A stretch of 64,000 bases of DNA from contig NZ_ATYR01000029.1 in NCBI RefSeq assembly GCF_000427785.1, forward strand, positions 1-64,000, written 5' to 3'. Source of the stretch: Massilia alkalitolerans DSM 17462 (GTDB taxonomy: Bacteria > Pseudomonadota > Gammaproteobacteria > Burkholderiales > Burkholderiaceae_D). Both the position numbers and the translations under genes were made by a program. Shown here piece after piece: positions 23,495 through 31,943 of this stretch. The notes under the pieces were generated by a model. The model was not told the origin of the DNA. It worked only from the letters and a program-made list of their open reading frames with translations, and did not search any database. How positions within the stretch are numbered: the stretch's first letter is position 1; each line of letters starts with the position of its first letter.

Positions 23495-24199
23495 TCAGGC
23501 CATCCTTGCGGTGCAGGTGTCGCGGTCGTCCGGTGCCAGAGTAGCTTCGACCTGGTCGAAGTCGATCTCGGAAAGCACGTCGCCCACGGGATCGCCCAGC
23601 TGGTCGACCCATTCGAAATAGGCGTCAGCGCCACGGCCGCATACGCGCAGCTGGTACACACCTTCGTCGAGCACCGCGGTGTGCAGCGTCGTGTTCGCAT
23701 CGCGCGAGAGGTGGCCGCATTGCAGCGCCAGCTGGCCGCTCGACACCACGCTCGTGAAAACGTCTTCATACTTCAGCCCGGCGTCTTCCAGGACATGGCC
23801 GCGCGCCTTGGCCAGATCGCGCCATGCCTGGTTCTCGACCAGGTATTCGCCGCAGGTGACGTCGTCGCGGTCCTGCTCGTCGCCCCAGTAGTAGCGGCCG
23901 TCCGGAGCACGAGCGACGTCATAGCCATCATTACGCAGTTCGGTCTTGACCTGGTGTGCCAGCGCGATGCGCTCCGCGTCGGTACCGGCCAACCAGCACA
24001 CGTCCGGATGGGCGCCGAGCGGCAGACCGAAGATGCGGCTCAGCTCGGCGGTGAACTTGGTTGCGGCCTCGAGCACGGTCCAGCCGGAACCATTGGACCA
24101 GAAGCCGGCGCCGTCGCCGGAGATGTCGGCTTGGCGGGCGGAATAGATGACGACGTCGTCGTCGGGCAGGCTTGCGGCGGGGGTGGAGGTATTCGTCAT
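23495..24199 (-). CDS. Hypothetical protein, 234 aa
   Basis: The start at ATG 24199 (MTNTSTPAASLPDDDVVIYS) has no strong ribosome site. The protein is acidic, soluble and alpha/beta, with no recognised domain (DGRYYWGDEQDRDDVTCGEY is a distinctive stretch). It is convergent with the diguanylate cyclase gene. Confidence 0.55.
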   Translation of the reverse strand: MTNTSTPAASLPDDDVVIYSARQADISGDGAGFWSNGSGWTVLEAATKFTAELSRIFGLPLGAHPDVCWLAGTDAERIALAHQVKTELRNDGYDVARAPDGRYYWGDEQDRDDVTCGEYLVENQAWRDLAKARGHVLEDAGLKYEDVFTSVVSSGQLALQCGHLSRDANTTLHTAVLDEGVYQLRVCGRGADAYFEWVDQLGDPVGDVLSEIDFDQVEATLAPDDRDTCTARMA

Positions 24200-24277
24200 G
24201 GCTATCGAGGACAAGTAGATTGCGCCGGCGCGCAGCGCGCCAGCTGGGGTTATGTGCGGCCGAACCTGGCCGTGTGC

Positions 24278-24853
24278 TCAAGCGCGGGACGCCATGCTTT
24301 CCTGCTCGTGCTCCTCCGGACGCGCAGGTGGGATCGAAGCGAGTGCCGCGTTCGCGAGCTCGGGCGTGAGGCCAGCTTCGGTGAAGCGCTCGACGAGCCT
24401 GTCGTAGCTGTCGATCCCGGTGCCGACGGACACGAAGCCCTGGGCCTGCAGTTTGTAGAGAAGATTGGCGGTACCGAAGGCGCCTTCCGACTCATAGCCG
24501 TAGTCGACCATCAGGTGGCCATCGTCGACGCCGATCGCAACAGCGTTGTGGTCGGGCAGCGCCAGGATGCAGCGCCGCGTGCGCCCGGTCGCGTCGGCCA
24601 CCAGGGTGTAGTAGGACATCATGGCTGGCAGCCATGGCGTGCCGGCCGGTGAGCCTGCGAACAGCGAGCGGTACATGCAGGTGCGGTTCGTCACTGGAAA
24701 GCCCTTTGCTTCGAGCATTGCACAGTGCTCCGCCAGCCGATTGGCCGCCTCTTCGAAGAGTTCGCGATCGCGGTAGTCGAAGTGCTCCACCTCGCGGCCA
24801 CGCCAGGCGATGTAGCCGCCCCGTAATTGGGTGATCAGGTGCCGCGAGCTCAT
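24278..24853 (-). CDS. Hypothetical protein, 191 aa
   Basis: The ATG at 24853 overlaps the stop of the upstream gene as ATGA, so the two are translationally coupled. A helical N-terminus (DRELFEEAANRLAEHCAMLE) is followed by a beta-rich middle with YYTLVADATGRTRRCILAL. No family is recognised. Confidence 0.6.
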   Translation of the reverse strand: MSSRHLITQLRGGYIAWRGREVEHFDYRDRELFEEAANRLAEHCAMLEAKGFPVTNRTCMYRSLFAGSPAGTPWLPAMMSYYTLVADATGRTRRCILALPDHNAVAIGVDDGHLMVDYGYESEGAFGTANLLYKLQAQGFVSVGTGIDSYDRLVERFTEAGLTPELANAALASIPPARPEEHEQESMASRA

Positions 24854-25251
24854 TGATGCATTCCTTCTGCCGGAGCGTCGATCGGCGCGACCTCTTCGGA
24901 CAGGGCATCGACCAGGAGCGCATCAAGGATCGCAGGGTTCACCATGACATGCGGCTGGCGGATAATCGCATCGGTGTTGAACGCGGTCAGGCGGCGCACC
25001 GGTTCATCTTCGTCAGCGCCCTCGAGGTCGTAGTCGCCCAGCACCACCTGAACGCCGAAGTTCGCGGTCGCGCCCTGGACCATGCCGCCTTCGAGGCCGA
25101 CGTAGACCTTCGGCACAAAGCCGGCGCCAGTGACGGCCGCGCGCAGCTGCTCAAGTGCCGGCGCCGGCGCGCCGGCCGGGCCCGACAGGGTGTTGTTCAG
25201 GAGCGCAGCGAGTTGCTGCTCCATTTCTGGCGTCAGGGCGATGAGTTTCAT
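24850..25251 (-). CDS. Hypothetical protein, 133 aa
   Basis: This is the first gene behind the shared-motif promoter at 25320-25351. It is helical at the N-terminus (LTPEMEQQLAALLNNTLSGP), followed by a small beta region (VYVGLEGGMVQGATANFGVQ). No domain is recognised; it is coupled to the next gene by ATGA overlap. Confidence 0.6.
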   Translation of the reverse strand: MKLIALTPEMEQQLAALLNNTLSGPAGAPAPALEQLRAAVTGAGFVPKVYVGLEGGMVQGATANFGVQVVLGDYDLEGADEDEPVRRLTAFNTDAIIRQPHVMVNPAILDALLVDALSEEVAPIDAPAEGMHQ

Positions 25252-25319
25252 GGTTCCTTTCGTGTCGTGGCAGCGCCACGGTTGATCGTCAAATTTGGCT
25301 TATTAGGGCTGATCAGGTC

Positions 25320-25351
25320 AGTGTAAGGAGCCGCCGCGGGCGTGGTTGCAC
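25320..25351 (-). promoter_or_regulatory. Shared-motif promoter (GTGCAACCACGC, 19 nt, TACACT)
   Basis: GTGCAACCACGC on the minus strand (25351-25340) is followed, 19 nt after TGCAAC, by TACACT (25325-25320). The same hexamer at the same distance is found at 31791-31796. Confidence 0.65.
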
Positions 25352-25407
25352 CCACAAGGTCGGACAGCTGGGTTATGTTTCTCCACGTCATTTTTTTGCT
25401 AGCCGAC

Positions 25408-26154
25408 ATGCCGCCTAACGCCGACACCAGCACTTCGTGCAAAACTGAACTCGCCGCCTACTTAGCGCGCCGCCTGGAATATTCCGTCGGGGGGCACTCA
25501 ACGGGTGAGATCAGCGCCAGCCTGATCGAAGGCTTCATCGCGGACTTCGAGCGTGCCGGCGACTCCTCAGGCCAGCGTCGGCTTTCCCTGGTGTCGGGCT
25601 TCGACCAGATGGAGCTGGCCAACGCAAAGCAGGAATCCAAACAGGTCGCGGAGACGCTGCGCAGTGCCCTCGATCCAGCTCTCATCGCAGCCGTCGGCGA
25701 GCAGGCGCACCACGCTGGCACTCTGGCAACCCTGGTGGTGGAAGAAAACCGGGACATGAAAGCCCAGGTCCAGGCCGGCAACCTGGTAGTCGACATGCAC
25801 AAGGATCTCGTGCAGATGCTTGGTGAGATGCTGCCCAAGCTCGAAGAGGCCAATGCGGACAAGGCGCCGCTGGCCACTGCGCGCGGCCTGCTTGATCGAG
25901 CGCTCGCGATCCAGGAGGGGCGCGGCGTGATCCCCACGGGCGTTTCTCCGATCCGCATCCTTAATGCGATCGAGCGTGTGTCGACGGCGCACCACGAGAT
26001 CCTGATGCGCCTCGGGAAAACGCTGGACAGCGCCACGCTCGTGCGCGGTATCCGTGTGGTCGGCGAGGCCGCGAAACTGCTCGAAGAGATACACGGCCCG
26101 GCTGCCCAGGAGGAGCTGGACGACGAGGAGGGCGAGGCGCCCGGCCAACGCTGA
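25408..26154 (+). CDS. Hypothetical helical protein, 248 aa
   Basis: The start could be ATG 25408 (MPPNADTSTSCKTELAAYLA) or ATG 25375, which would add a short hydrophobic leader; neither has a clear ribosome site. The chain is nearly all helix, with coiled-coil propensity around VVEENRDMKAQVQAGNLVVD, and has an acidic tail. It is divergent from the 24850-25251 gene. No family is recognised. Confidence 0.55.
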   Translation: MPPNADTSTSCKTELAAYLARRLEYSVGGHSTGEISASLIEGFIADFERAGDSSGQRRLSLVSGFDQMELANAKQESKQVAETLRSALDPALIAAVGEQAHHAGTLATLVVEENRDMKAQVQAGNLVVDMHKDLVQMLGEMLPKLEEANADKAPLATARGLLDRALAIQEGRGVIPTGVSPIRILNAIERVSTAHHEILMRLGKTLDSATLVRGIRVVGEAAKLLEEIHGPAAQEELDDEEGEAPGQR

Positions 26155-26195
26155 GCGCTGCGGTTCCGGCACCAGGCTTCGGCATACAATGGGGC

Positions 26196-26534
26196 ATGAA
26201 GAGATTCAAGACCCCCTTGACCAGAGCGGTCCTGCAGGAGATCCAGGCACGCAATCCGCAGCGCCCTGGTGATCAGCAATCGGACGACCTATACGCTGCG
26301 CTATGGGAGATTCAGCGGCTGCGCGCCATGGTGCTGCGCGCCGACCAGCTGCAGCGCGCCTATGGCGAAACGGTCGTTGGGGGAGGTCTGGAGTTGGTGC
26401 TGCAGGCGTTTCGCGCAGACCTGGCGCAAGAGCCGTGTGTGCTGGAGCAGGTAAACTTGCCCGAGCTGTCCGCCGGCCCCAGGATGCCGCCAGGTGATGG
26501 GGCGAACGAGGGACCGGCAACGGCCGGTCCGTAG
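26196..26534 (+). CDS. Hypothetical protein, 112 aa, possibly leaderless
   Basis: The sequence opens MKRFKTPLTRAVLQEIQARN. A TACAAT hexamer at 26185-26190 lies only 5 nt before the ATG, which would place the transcript start at or next to the start codon; no Shine-Dalgarno sequence is seen. It is helical and basic at the N-terminus. No family is recognised. Confidence 0.5.
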   Translation: MKRFKTPLTRAVLQEIQARNPQRPGDQQSDDLYAALWEIQRLRAMVLRADQLQRAYGETVVGGGLELVLQAFRADLAQEPCVLEQVNLPELSAGPRMPPGDGANEGPATAGP

Positions 26535-26544
26535 TAGAGGTGCT

Positions 26545-26937
26545 TCACATGCCAGGTGCTTCGGTGGTGCCTTCTTCCTCGCCGTTTTCCTCGCTTTCGG
26601 CGAAGAGGTCGAGCGTTTGCGGCGCGGGCACTGGGGTTGCTTGCATCGGCGCCCTGGCCGGTCCCATGGCGGGCGCAGGTGTCGGCGCAGCGGTGGGCTT
26701 GTATGCAGGCGCGGGCTCGCTCGCGGCCAGCATCGCATCATAGTCGACTGTCGGCGCCCAGAACGGCTGGACAGGTACGATTTTCGGGATCGACATCGGC
26801 TTCACTGGCGCCTGGATGGCGCTGCTGCGCCGCGTATAGGCAGCGTGCTTCTCGTCGTCGCTGAGGGCATATTCGTCACGGCGAGACAGGTATGTCCTCG
26901 TGCCGCGGGCGTTGCCATAATTGCGGAATCGACCCAT
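26545..26937 (-). CDS. Pro/Ala-rich protein with a possible sliding-clamp motif, 130 aa
   Basis: The ATG at 26937 follows a strong AAAGGAG. A basic Arg/Tyr-rich N-terminus (GRFRNYGNARGTRTYLSRRD) is followed by a long Ala/Pro linker and the peptide PQTLDLFAE near the C-terminus, which resembles beta-clamp-binding peptides (QLxLF type with one extra residue). It is mostly unstructured. The function is unknown. Confidence 0.6.
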   Translation of the reverse strand: MGRFRNYGNARGTRTYLSRRDEYALSDDEKHAAYTRRSSAIQAPVKPMSIPKIVPVQPFWAPTVDYDAMLAASEPAPAYKPTAAPTPAPAMGPARAPMQATPVPAPQTLDLFAESEENGEEEGTTEAPGM

Positions 26938-26949
26938 GTTGTTACTCCT

Positions 26950-27279
26950 TTACGATACGGATGGGGAAGTGGCTTCTTCGTCTTCGTCGTGGTCAATGCT
27001 GTCCAGCGTGATCTGCGGATTCCTGCACGCGTAAATGCTGGCCGTGAGCGATGCCCGCAAGTGTTCCAGTCCGCCCGCGCCATGCCGGAATGTCACGGAG
27101 ACCGGCGACTCGGTGCTCACCAGCAGTACTCGGTCTGGGAAATATTCCTGCTTGGCCAGGCGAAGCCAGCCGAAGCCGACGTCGCTGGCGGCCGGGTGCT
27201 CACGGAGCTCGCAAGCGCGTGCTTCGGGCACGTGTTCGCATTTAATTTCCAGGGATTGTGCGCTGATGGACGGTTGCAT
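26950..27279 (-). CDS. Hypothetical protein, 109 aa
   Basis: The start is taken at ATG 27279 (MQPSISAQSLEIKCEHVPEA) because the shared-motif promoter ends at 27308. The protein is a small alpha/beta chain with a beta strand pair near VLLVSTESPVSVTFRHGAGG. It lies 12 nt before the 26545-26937 gene, so the two probably share a transcript. Confidence 0.55.
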   Translation of the reverse strand: MQPSISAQSLEIKCEHVPEARACELREHPAASDVGFGWLRLAKQEYFPDRVLLVSTESPVSVTFRHGAGGLEHLRASLTASIYACRNPQITLDSIDHDEDEEATSPSVS

Positions 27280-27307
27280 GCTCTTCGGTGACAAAAGTAG
27301 AGCGCCC

Positions 27308-27338
27308 AGTATCGCCCGCGCGGCGAGCCGTGGTTGCA
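27308..27338 (-). promoter_or_regulatory. Shared-motif promoter variant (TTGCAACCACGG, 19 nt, GATACT)
   Basis: A slightly diverged copy of the motif is followed, 19 nt after TGCAAC (27338-27333 on the minus strand), by GATACT (27313-27308), about 29 nt before the start codon. Confidence 0.5.
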
Positions 27339-27486
27339 AAGATGGTGCTTGTCAGCGTCGAGCTGCTATGCCGCGCGCAGTCGGCTGGCGCTCGTTGCAC
27401 CTGTGGCGCCGCGGGACAAAACCGTAGGAACGTCAGGTATTGGGGAAGATGCGTGCGCAGGAGCTCCGCGCACGCGCACAGAGGGT

Positions 27487-28473
27487 TCAGCCCTGACGGG
27501 GTGGTTTGTGCAGGGACCGTCGATTGCGAGCGACAGGTTTTGTTCCAAGCGCCTTGCCGCCGGCGGGCCGTACCGTCGGTTTCATCCGCTCGGCCTGGGT
27601 GGCGCCGGCATGCGCGGCGCGCAGCGCTTCGGTCATTCGCCTGACTTCCTCGGCGTGGGCTTTACGCAGGCTCTCCAACTCCTTGCGGGCCGCTGTAGCC
27701 TCTGACTGGGCCTGCGCATGTTCGTGCACCAGGCGCCTGTTCTCGCCGACCTGACCCTGGAGCGAGAGTTCGACGCTCTTGGCGCGCTGGCGAGCCATGT
27801 CGATCTCAAGCTGATCGCGCCTGCGGTCCTTGGCTGCGTCCTCGAGCAGCTTGTCGGCGCGATCACGTTCGGCCTTGCGCACATCGTTCAACTGGACCTC
27901 GTGCGCCGCCTGCTTCTCGTATGCGGCCTGCAGCTTGGCATTGAGCTCGCGCACCTCGGTGCCGGTTGCCTCCAGCTGCTCCTTTGTCCCGGCATGCGCC
28001 TGGAGCTCGGCCTCGTACTGGCCCTGCACCTCGGCCAGGCGCTGCTCGATGCCCTGAACCTGCTCCTGCAGGCCGCGCACGACATTTTCAGCCTCCTGCG
28101 CCTGGCGCTGGAAATCTGCGCGCTCGACGTCGAACTGCGCGCTGGCCGCCGCCTGCAGCTGCATGACGATGTTGTGGAAGGACTCGGTGAAGATCCGCTT
28201 CACCTCGCCAGGGAATCCGCTCTCCTGTGGCACGCTTCCCATCGCATGATAGGTCGGCCAGAACACGTCTTCATGCCATTTCCTAATCTCGTCCTGGATG
28301 GTCGACGCTGAGGGATTCATCGCGCCGTTCGTGACCCTGCTGATCTGCTTTCGGATCACCTCAGCATTTGGAAATTGGTTGTGGGCGACCATCTCGGCTG
28401 CCAGGTAGCGCGCGAGCTCGCGCGAGTTCTGGAACGAGGCGTAGTCGACGTCGGTGCGAATCGGTTCGGTCAT
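27487..28473 (-). CDS. KfrA-like DNA-binding coiled-coil protein, 328 aa
   Basis: The N-terminal 100 residues (FPNAEVIRKQISRVTNGAMN, then SASTIQDEIRKWHEDVFWP) match the KfrA_N helix-turn-helix type. About 180 residues of continuous coiled coil follow (for example EQRLAEVQGQYEAELQAHAG), then a basic tail. KfrA proteins bind their own promoter and help plasmid stability. This is one of the best signs that the block belongs to a plasmid or conjugative element. It follows the 28498-28812 gene by 24 nt. Confidence 0.75.
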   Translation of the reverse strand: MTEPIRTDVDYASFQNSRELARYLAAEMVAHNQFPNAEVIRKQISRVTNGAMNPSASTIQDEIRKWHEDVFWPTYHAMGSVPQESGFPGEVKRIFTESFHNIVMQLQAAASAQFDVERADFQRQAQEAENVVRGLQEQVQGIEQRLAEVQGQYEAELQAHAGTKEQLEATGTEVRELNAKLQAAYEKQAAHEVQLNDVRKAERDRADKLLEDAAKDRRRDQLEIDMARQRAKSVELSLQGQVGENRRLVHEHAQAQSEATAARKELESLRKAHAEEVRRMTEALRAAHAGATQAERMKPTVRPAGGKALGTKPVARNRRSLHKPPRQG

Positions 28474-28497
28474 ATGTGTTCGTGTTCGGCCGGCGCC

Positions 28498-28812
28498 TTA
28501 CCCTGGGGCGCAGTCCATGGTTTCTTCGATCTCGGCTACCAGGGCGCTTTTAAGCGCCTGCCGGCATGCCCAGTACTGCCGGCGCACGCCTTCGCTCGGC
28601 ACCAGCACCACCGTTTTGCGTGGCGCGGGCACGGCAGCGAAATATTGCTTCAGTGCGTCGACCAGCGCCAGTGGCTGGCTTGGTAGGTCAAGACAGGCAC
28701 GGTCGATGTCACCGAGACATCGAATAATAACCTTGTCCTGATGGGTTTCATACTCGCAGGGCATCCACAGGCCGTGGACGCGCACGTATTCGAGCGTGAC
28801 TGGGGTACTCAT
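28498..28812 (-). CDS. Hypothetical protein, 104 aa
   Basis: The ATG overlaps the stop of the DUF4262 gene as ATGA. It opens MSTPVTLEYVRVHGLWMPCE and is a small alpha/beta protein without a recognised domain. It sits between the DUF4262 gene and the KfrA-like gene in one probable operon. Confidence 0.55.
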   Translation of the reverse strand: MSTPVTLEYVRVHGLWMPCEYETHQDKVIIRCLGDIDRACLDLPSQPLALVDALKQYFAAVPAPRKTVVLVPSEGVRRQYWACRQALKSALVAEIEETMDCAPG

Positions 28813-29381
28813 TGCATTACAGGTAATTCCGCCGGCTCAGGATGGGGAGGGGGTAGATACTTGAGCACCGGCTGGTTCTCCGCGAAAGCGAGGGTGACAC
28901 CATCTTCGAAGGGAAGCCGTCCGTCGCGATCAGGCCAGAGCAACTGGATGGCCTGCAACGACGTCGATGTCGCCACGGCGTAATCAAGGGCAAACAGGGC
29001 GCGGTGATTGGCCTGGTCCGTCGGCACGTGGACCAGCATGGCACGCGTGCCTTTGAACACGTCGTGAAGCACCGTGTTCATCGTGAACGGGGATGAGGCT
29101 GCCGCTTTGTTATCTGCCAATGCTCGCCTGATGATTCCGTCGGCCGCCTCGATCGCGACGTGTGGGTCGAGGCCAATGTGAGGCTCATATCCCATCCGCA
29201 TGTCGGGGCCGACGATGATAAGTTCCGGAAGGCCTTGCTCCGCCAGACCAATCGTGTAGCAGTAGGCTGGGAAGACTTCACCTGAAACTGCTCCGTCGTC
29301 GCGTCCAGCGCACATCCACGCCCAGCCCCTTCTGTCGATCTGGTCCAGTAGATTATTCCAAATGGTGGCGCTGATTGACAC
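28809..29381 (-). CDS. DUF4262 family protein, 190 aa
   Basis: The layout matches DUF4262: a GWAWMCAGRDD start, CYTIGLAEQGLPELIIVGPD, and later LDYAVATSTSLQAIQLLWPD with RLPFEDG and a QPVLKYL end. The biochemical function of this family is unknown. It is first in an operon with a small gene and the KfrA-like gene. Confidence 0.75.
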   Translation of the reverse strand: MSISATIWNNLLDQIDRRGWAWMCAGRDDGAVSGEVFPAYCYTIGLAEQGLPELIIVGPDMRMGYEPHIGLDPHVAIEAADGIIRRALADNKAAASSPFTMNTVLHDVFKGTRAMLVHVPTDQANHRALFALDYAVATSTSLQAIQLLWPDRDGRLPFEDGVTLAFAENQPVLKYLPPPHPEPAELPVMQ

Positions 29382-29584
29382 TCAAACTCCTCAGTCAAAT
29401 AGGTTGGCCACGGCATGGCGCCGGGCAGGGAAACTACCAGATTATGCCGCAAAAGTTGTTACGTAGCATAGGCACGCGGCGTAAATGTTGCGCGGTGGGA
29501 TCATAGGGATGGCATGAATTCCGTGTATGTATTGTGAAATCCGCATCAGGCAAAATAGAGCTTCACAACTACTGGAGCATTGCG

Positions 29585-29830
29585 ATGAACCCTACCGAGA
29601 AGAACACTACCTGGAACGTAACGGTCGAGGACGAAGAGGGCGAGAGCCGCGTGATCGATATTCAGTGGTGCGCGACGGCGCCGACGGTCGACGAGGCGGC
29701 CAGCGCCATCAGGCACATCGTCCTGGCCGGCACGATGTTCCCGAAGAATGACACCCGCGAGTCGAGCTACCACACCGCAACGCTGCTGGAAGCGCACGGC
29801 CACAAGATCACCAAGATCGAGAAGGCCTAG
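29585..29830 (+). CDS. Hypothetical small protein, 81 aa
   Basis: The ATG at 29585 follows GGAG; longer in-frame starts have no such site. It opens MNPTEKNTTWNVTVEDEEGE. The protein is acidic and small, with VIDIQWCATAPTVDEAASAI. Its stop overlaps the end of the convergent DndC-like gene by 4 bp. No family is recognised. Confidence 0.6.
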   Translation: MNPTEKNTTWNVTVEDEEGESRVIDIQWCATAPTVDEAASAIRHIVLAGTMFPKNDTRESSYHTATLLEAHGHKITKIEKA

Positions 29831-31719
29831 AACGGCACGGCGCCCTGCGTGACCTGGTCGTCGGCCGGGTCTTCCTCGTCGACGTCGGCGCTGGGCTCCG
29901 CCTCCGGTGCACTGAACTCCGTTGGCGCCGGCGCGGCCGCGGCGATGCGGGGATCGTCGCTCGGTACCAAGGCCTCTTTCTTCGGCGGCCGCCACGCGAG
30001 CTGCGCTTCAGGTGGGAGCTCCTCGAACGGCACCGAGCGCGCCAGCAGGTCTTCTACCGAGTACTCCAGGGAGAGCCCCTGGCGATCCTTGAAGGCCGTG
30101 CGACGCAGGACTTCATCGTGCTTGGCCAACTGCCCGTGCGAGAGCGTGAGTACGCCCAGCAGCACGTATCGCTGATAAGCGAAGCCGGCGCCGTTGCCGG
30201 AGTATCCCCTGTCGATGTCCTCGTATATTCTCTCCAGCTCGAAGTCCTCGAACATCATCGCCGCCTCCATGTCCACGCCGAACTGCAGCTCGCGGTTGAC
30301 GTCCCAGACCTTCGTCCCGTCCTTCAACTCCGTCAGCGGCACGCAGCCGCTGTCGCCGACAAGGCCTTCGATATAGTCGCTGCGCAGTCCAGTGAAGTTC
30401 GACCTGCTGTTGTCATCCCATTCGGTACCGACGTACAGGTACCGGGAGCTGGGAAACGGCTGCGCTGGGGTGGTCGGCACCTCCGGGATGTCGTAGCGGA
30501 TGCCGCGCTGGTGAATATCGCGGTAGTCGGCCCAAACCTGGAAGGGGCGGGCCACGCCGTTGAGGTTTTGCATCGCGTCGACAGCGATCATCATGTCGAC
30601 CGGAAGCAGCTTGAATTTCGGTGGTTCGCCGGCGCGCCGCGCGCGCAACCCTTCATCGTGGTCGAGCTGCAGCATGTAGCGGGTGAGCTCGCGGAGGAAT
30701 TTCGGGTGGTATGTGTCAGGCTTGATTTCGACCCAGCCGCCCTTGATCGTGCGGCCGATCCAGTGGCGCCTGGACCAGTCATAGCGCGTTGCGCGAATAA
30801 GTTTGTTCAGCTTATTCAAGCCCTGAGCGTATGCGTAACGGGGGTCGAACGCGATCATCGCTTCGAGGCTTTTGTCCTCTGCTCGCTGACAGCTGTGGCA
30901 ACCATGTCGCGCGCCATAACCTTTGCTCTTGCGAGCCTGATGCTCGTCCATAGCCATGACTGAGCACGACGTTCCGGCCGAGTGCGCATAGATCCGGTCG
31001 GTCTCTTTCATGTCCGAGTACGAGTCGAGCAGGCCATTGGAGATGTTGCCCAGGTGCTCGAACACGTCGTCTTCGGACCAGTCGGCGATCGGCGACAGCA
31101 CCAACTCGCCGGCCTTGTTTCGGACCGGTTCAATCGCGTTATCGCCTCGTGCACGCATGTTGTTGCCGCGTGCGACCGACTCATCCAGGCGCATGCCAAG
31201 GACCGTTACCGGCTCTGGCAAGCCCTGCTTCAGCCAGTGCGCAAACAGGTTCTTTCTGAACCGTTTCTGTGGTGCACCTTTCAAGTCCGCACTGCAATCT
31301 GCAGAGCCGCCAGGGAAGCTTGGAATGCCGCGGCCGGACAGGATTTTCACCTGCCAGGTCGAGGCCAGAGTCGGCGTAACAATCGCGGTTTTGAGGTTCA
31401 ATCCGTGCCTGCGCGCGTACTGGCCCATCTTGTTGAGTTCGCTGCGATAGTGGTTTGAAATCTCCGGATTTTCAACGAGAGTGTCACTGGTGCCCACGAC
31501 CAAGACAGGCTCGCCACCTTCGGCCTTGAAACGGCGCGCGGCCCGCAGACCAATGTCCACGCATACGCTCGAGTCCTTTCCGCCGCTGTAACCAAAATAT
31601 GCAGGTCGACCTTGCACGAACAGGTCGTAGATAGCCTCCTCCGCAGCCGCGAGCTTCTGTGCGATATCGTCGGAGATGGCCGGTATGCGGGCATGGAACT
31701 GCAGAGTTTCGATCTTCAT
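29827..31719 (-). CDS. DndC-like PAPS-reductase-superfamily sulfurtransferase, 630 aa
   Basis: The N-terminal half is an ATP-pyrophosphatase fold with YSGGKDSS (residues 44-51), TSDTLVENPEIS (about 77-88) and LGMRLDESVARGNNM (about 174-188), which closely parallel DndC. Cysteines 142, 252, 274 and 277 (GCHSCQRAEDKSLE) could hold an Fe-S cluster as in DndC. The 250-residue C-terminus is extra. DndC activates sulfur for DNA phosphorothioation, but no dndB, dndD, dndE or cysteine desulfurase is nearby, so the substrate is unknown. It is driven from the shared-motif promoter at 31791-31822. Confidence 0.75.
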   Translation of the reverse strand: MKIETLQFHARIPAISDDIAQKLAAAEEAIYDLFVQGRPAYFGYSGGKDSSVCVDIGLRAARRFKAEGGEPVLVVGTSDTLVENPEISNHYRSELNKMGQYARRHGLNLKTAIVTPTLASTWQVKILSGRGIPSFPGGSADCSADLKGAPQKRFRKNLFAHWLKQGLPEPVTVLGMRLDESVARGNNMRARGDNAIEPVRNKAGELVLSPIADWSEDDVFEHLGNISNGLLDSYSDMKETDRIYAHSAGTSCSVMAMDEHQARKSKGYGARHGCHSCQRAEDKSLEAMIAFDPRYAYAQGLNKLNKLIRATRYDWSRRHWIGRTIKGGWVEIKPDTYHPKFLRELTRYMLQLDHDEGLRARRAGEPPKFKLLPVDMMIAVDAMQNLNGVARPFQVWADYRDIHQRGIRYDIPEVPTTPAQPFPSSRYLYVGTEWDDNSRSNFTGLRSDYIEGLVGDSGCVPLTELKDGTKVWDVNRELQFGVDMEAAMMFEDFELERIYEDIDRGYSGNGAGFAYQRYVLLGVLTLSHGQLAKHDEVLRRTAFKDRQGLSLEYSVEDLLARSVPFEELPPEAQLAWRPPKKEALVPSDDPRIAAAAPAPTEFSAPEAEPSADVDEEDPADDQVTQGAVPF

Positions 31720-31790
31720 CGGCGATGCTGTTTGCGTTCCCACACACACAAACGTTTGTGGGAGACACGCGTTCTGTTTGTGATGCTCGG

Positions 31791-31822
31791 AGTGTAGGAG
31801 TCAGCGAGACGCGTGGTTGCAA
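31791..31822 (-). promoter_or_regulatory. Shared-motif promoter (TTGCAACCACGC, 19 nt, TACACT)
   Basis: TTGCAACCACGCG on the minus strand is followed, 19 nt after TGCAAC (31821-31816), by TACACT (31796-31791). It would drive the DndC-like gene starting at 31719. Confidence 0.65.
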
Positions 31823-31868
31823 CGCAACCGGCAGCGGCCTGGCCAAGCCACCGAACACTGGAAGGCAC

Positions 31869-31930
31869 GTGGATACATGTGATAACATTCTCATTGACAA
31901 CAATTGCATTGGTGATTACCATGTATCCAC
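31869..31930 (+). promoter_or_regulatory. Sigma-70 promoter bracketed by an 11-bp dyad, before the AbrB-type gene
   Basis: TTGACA (31894-31899) and TACCAT (31917-31922) are exactly 17 bp apart. GTGGATACATG (31869-31879) and its complement CATGTATCCAC (31920-31930) flank them, the second overlapping the -10 element. This is a classic layout for autorepression, most simply by the AbrB/MazE-type protein encoded 14 nt downstream. Confidence 0.8.
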
Positions 31931-31943
31931 AGCGAGAGAAACG

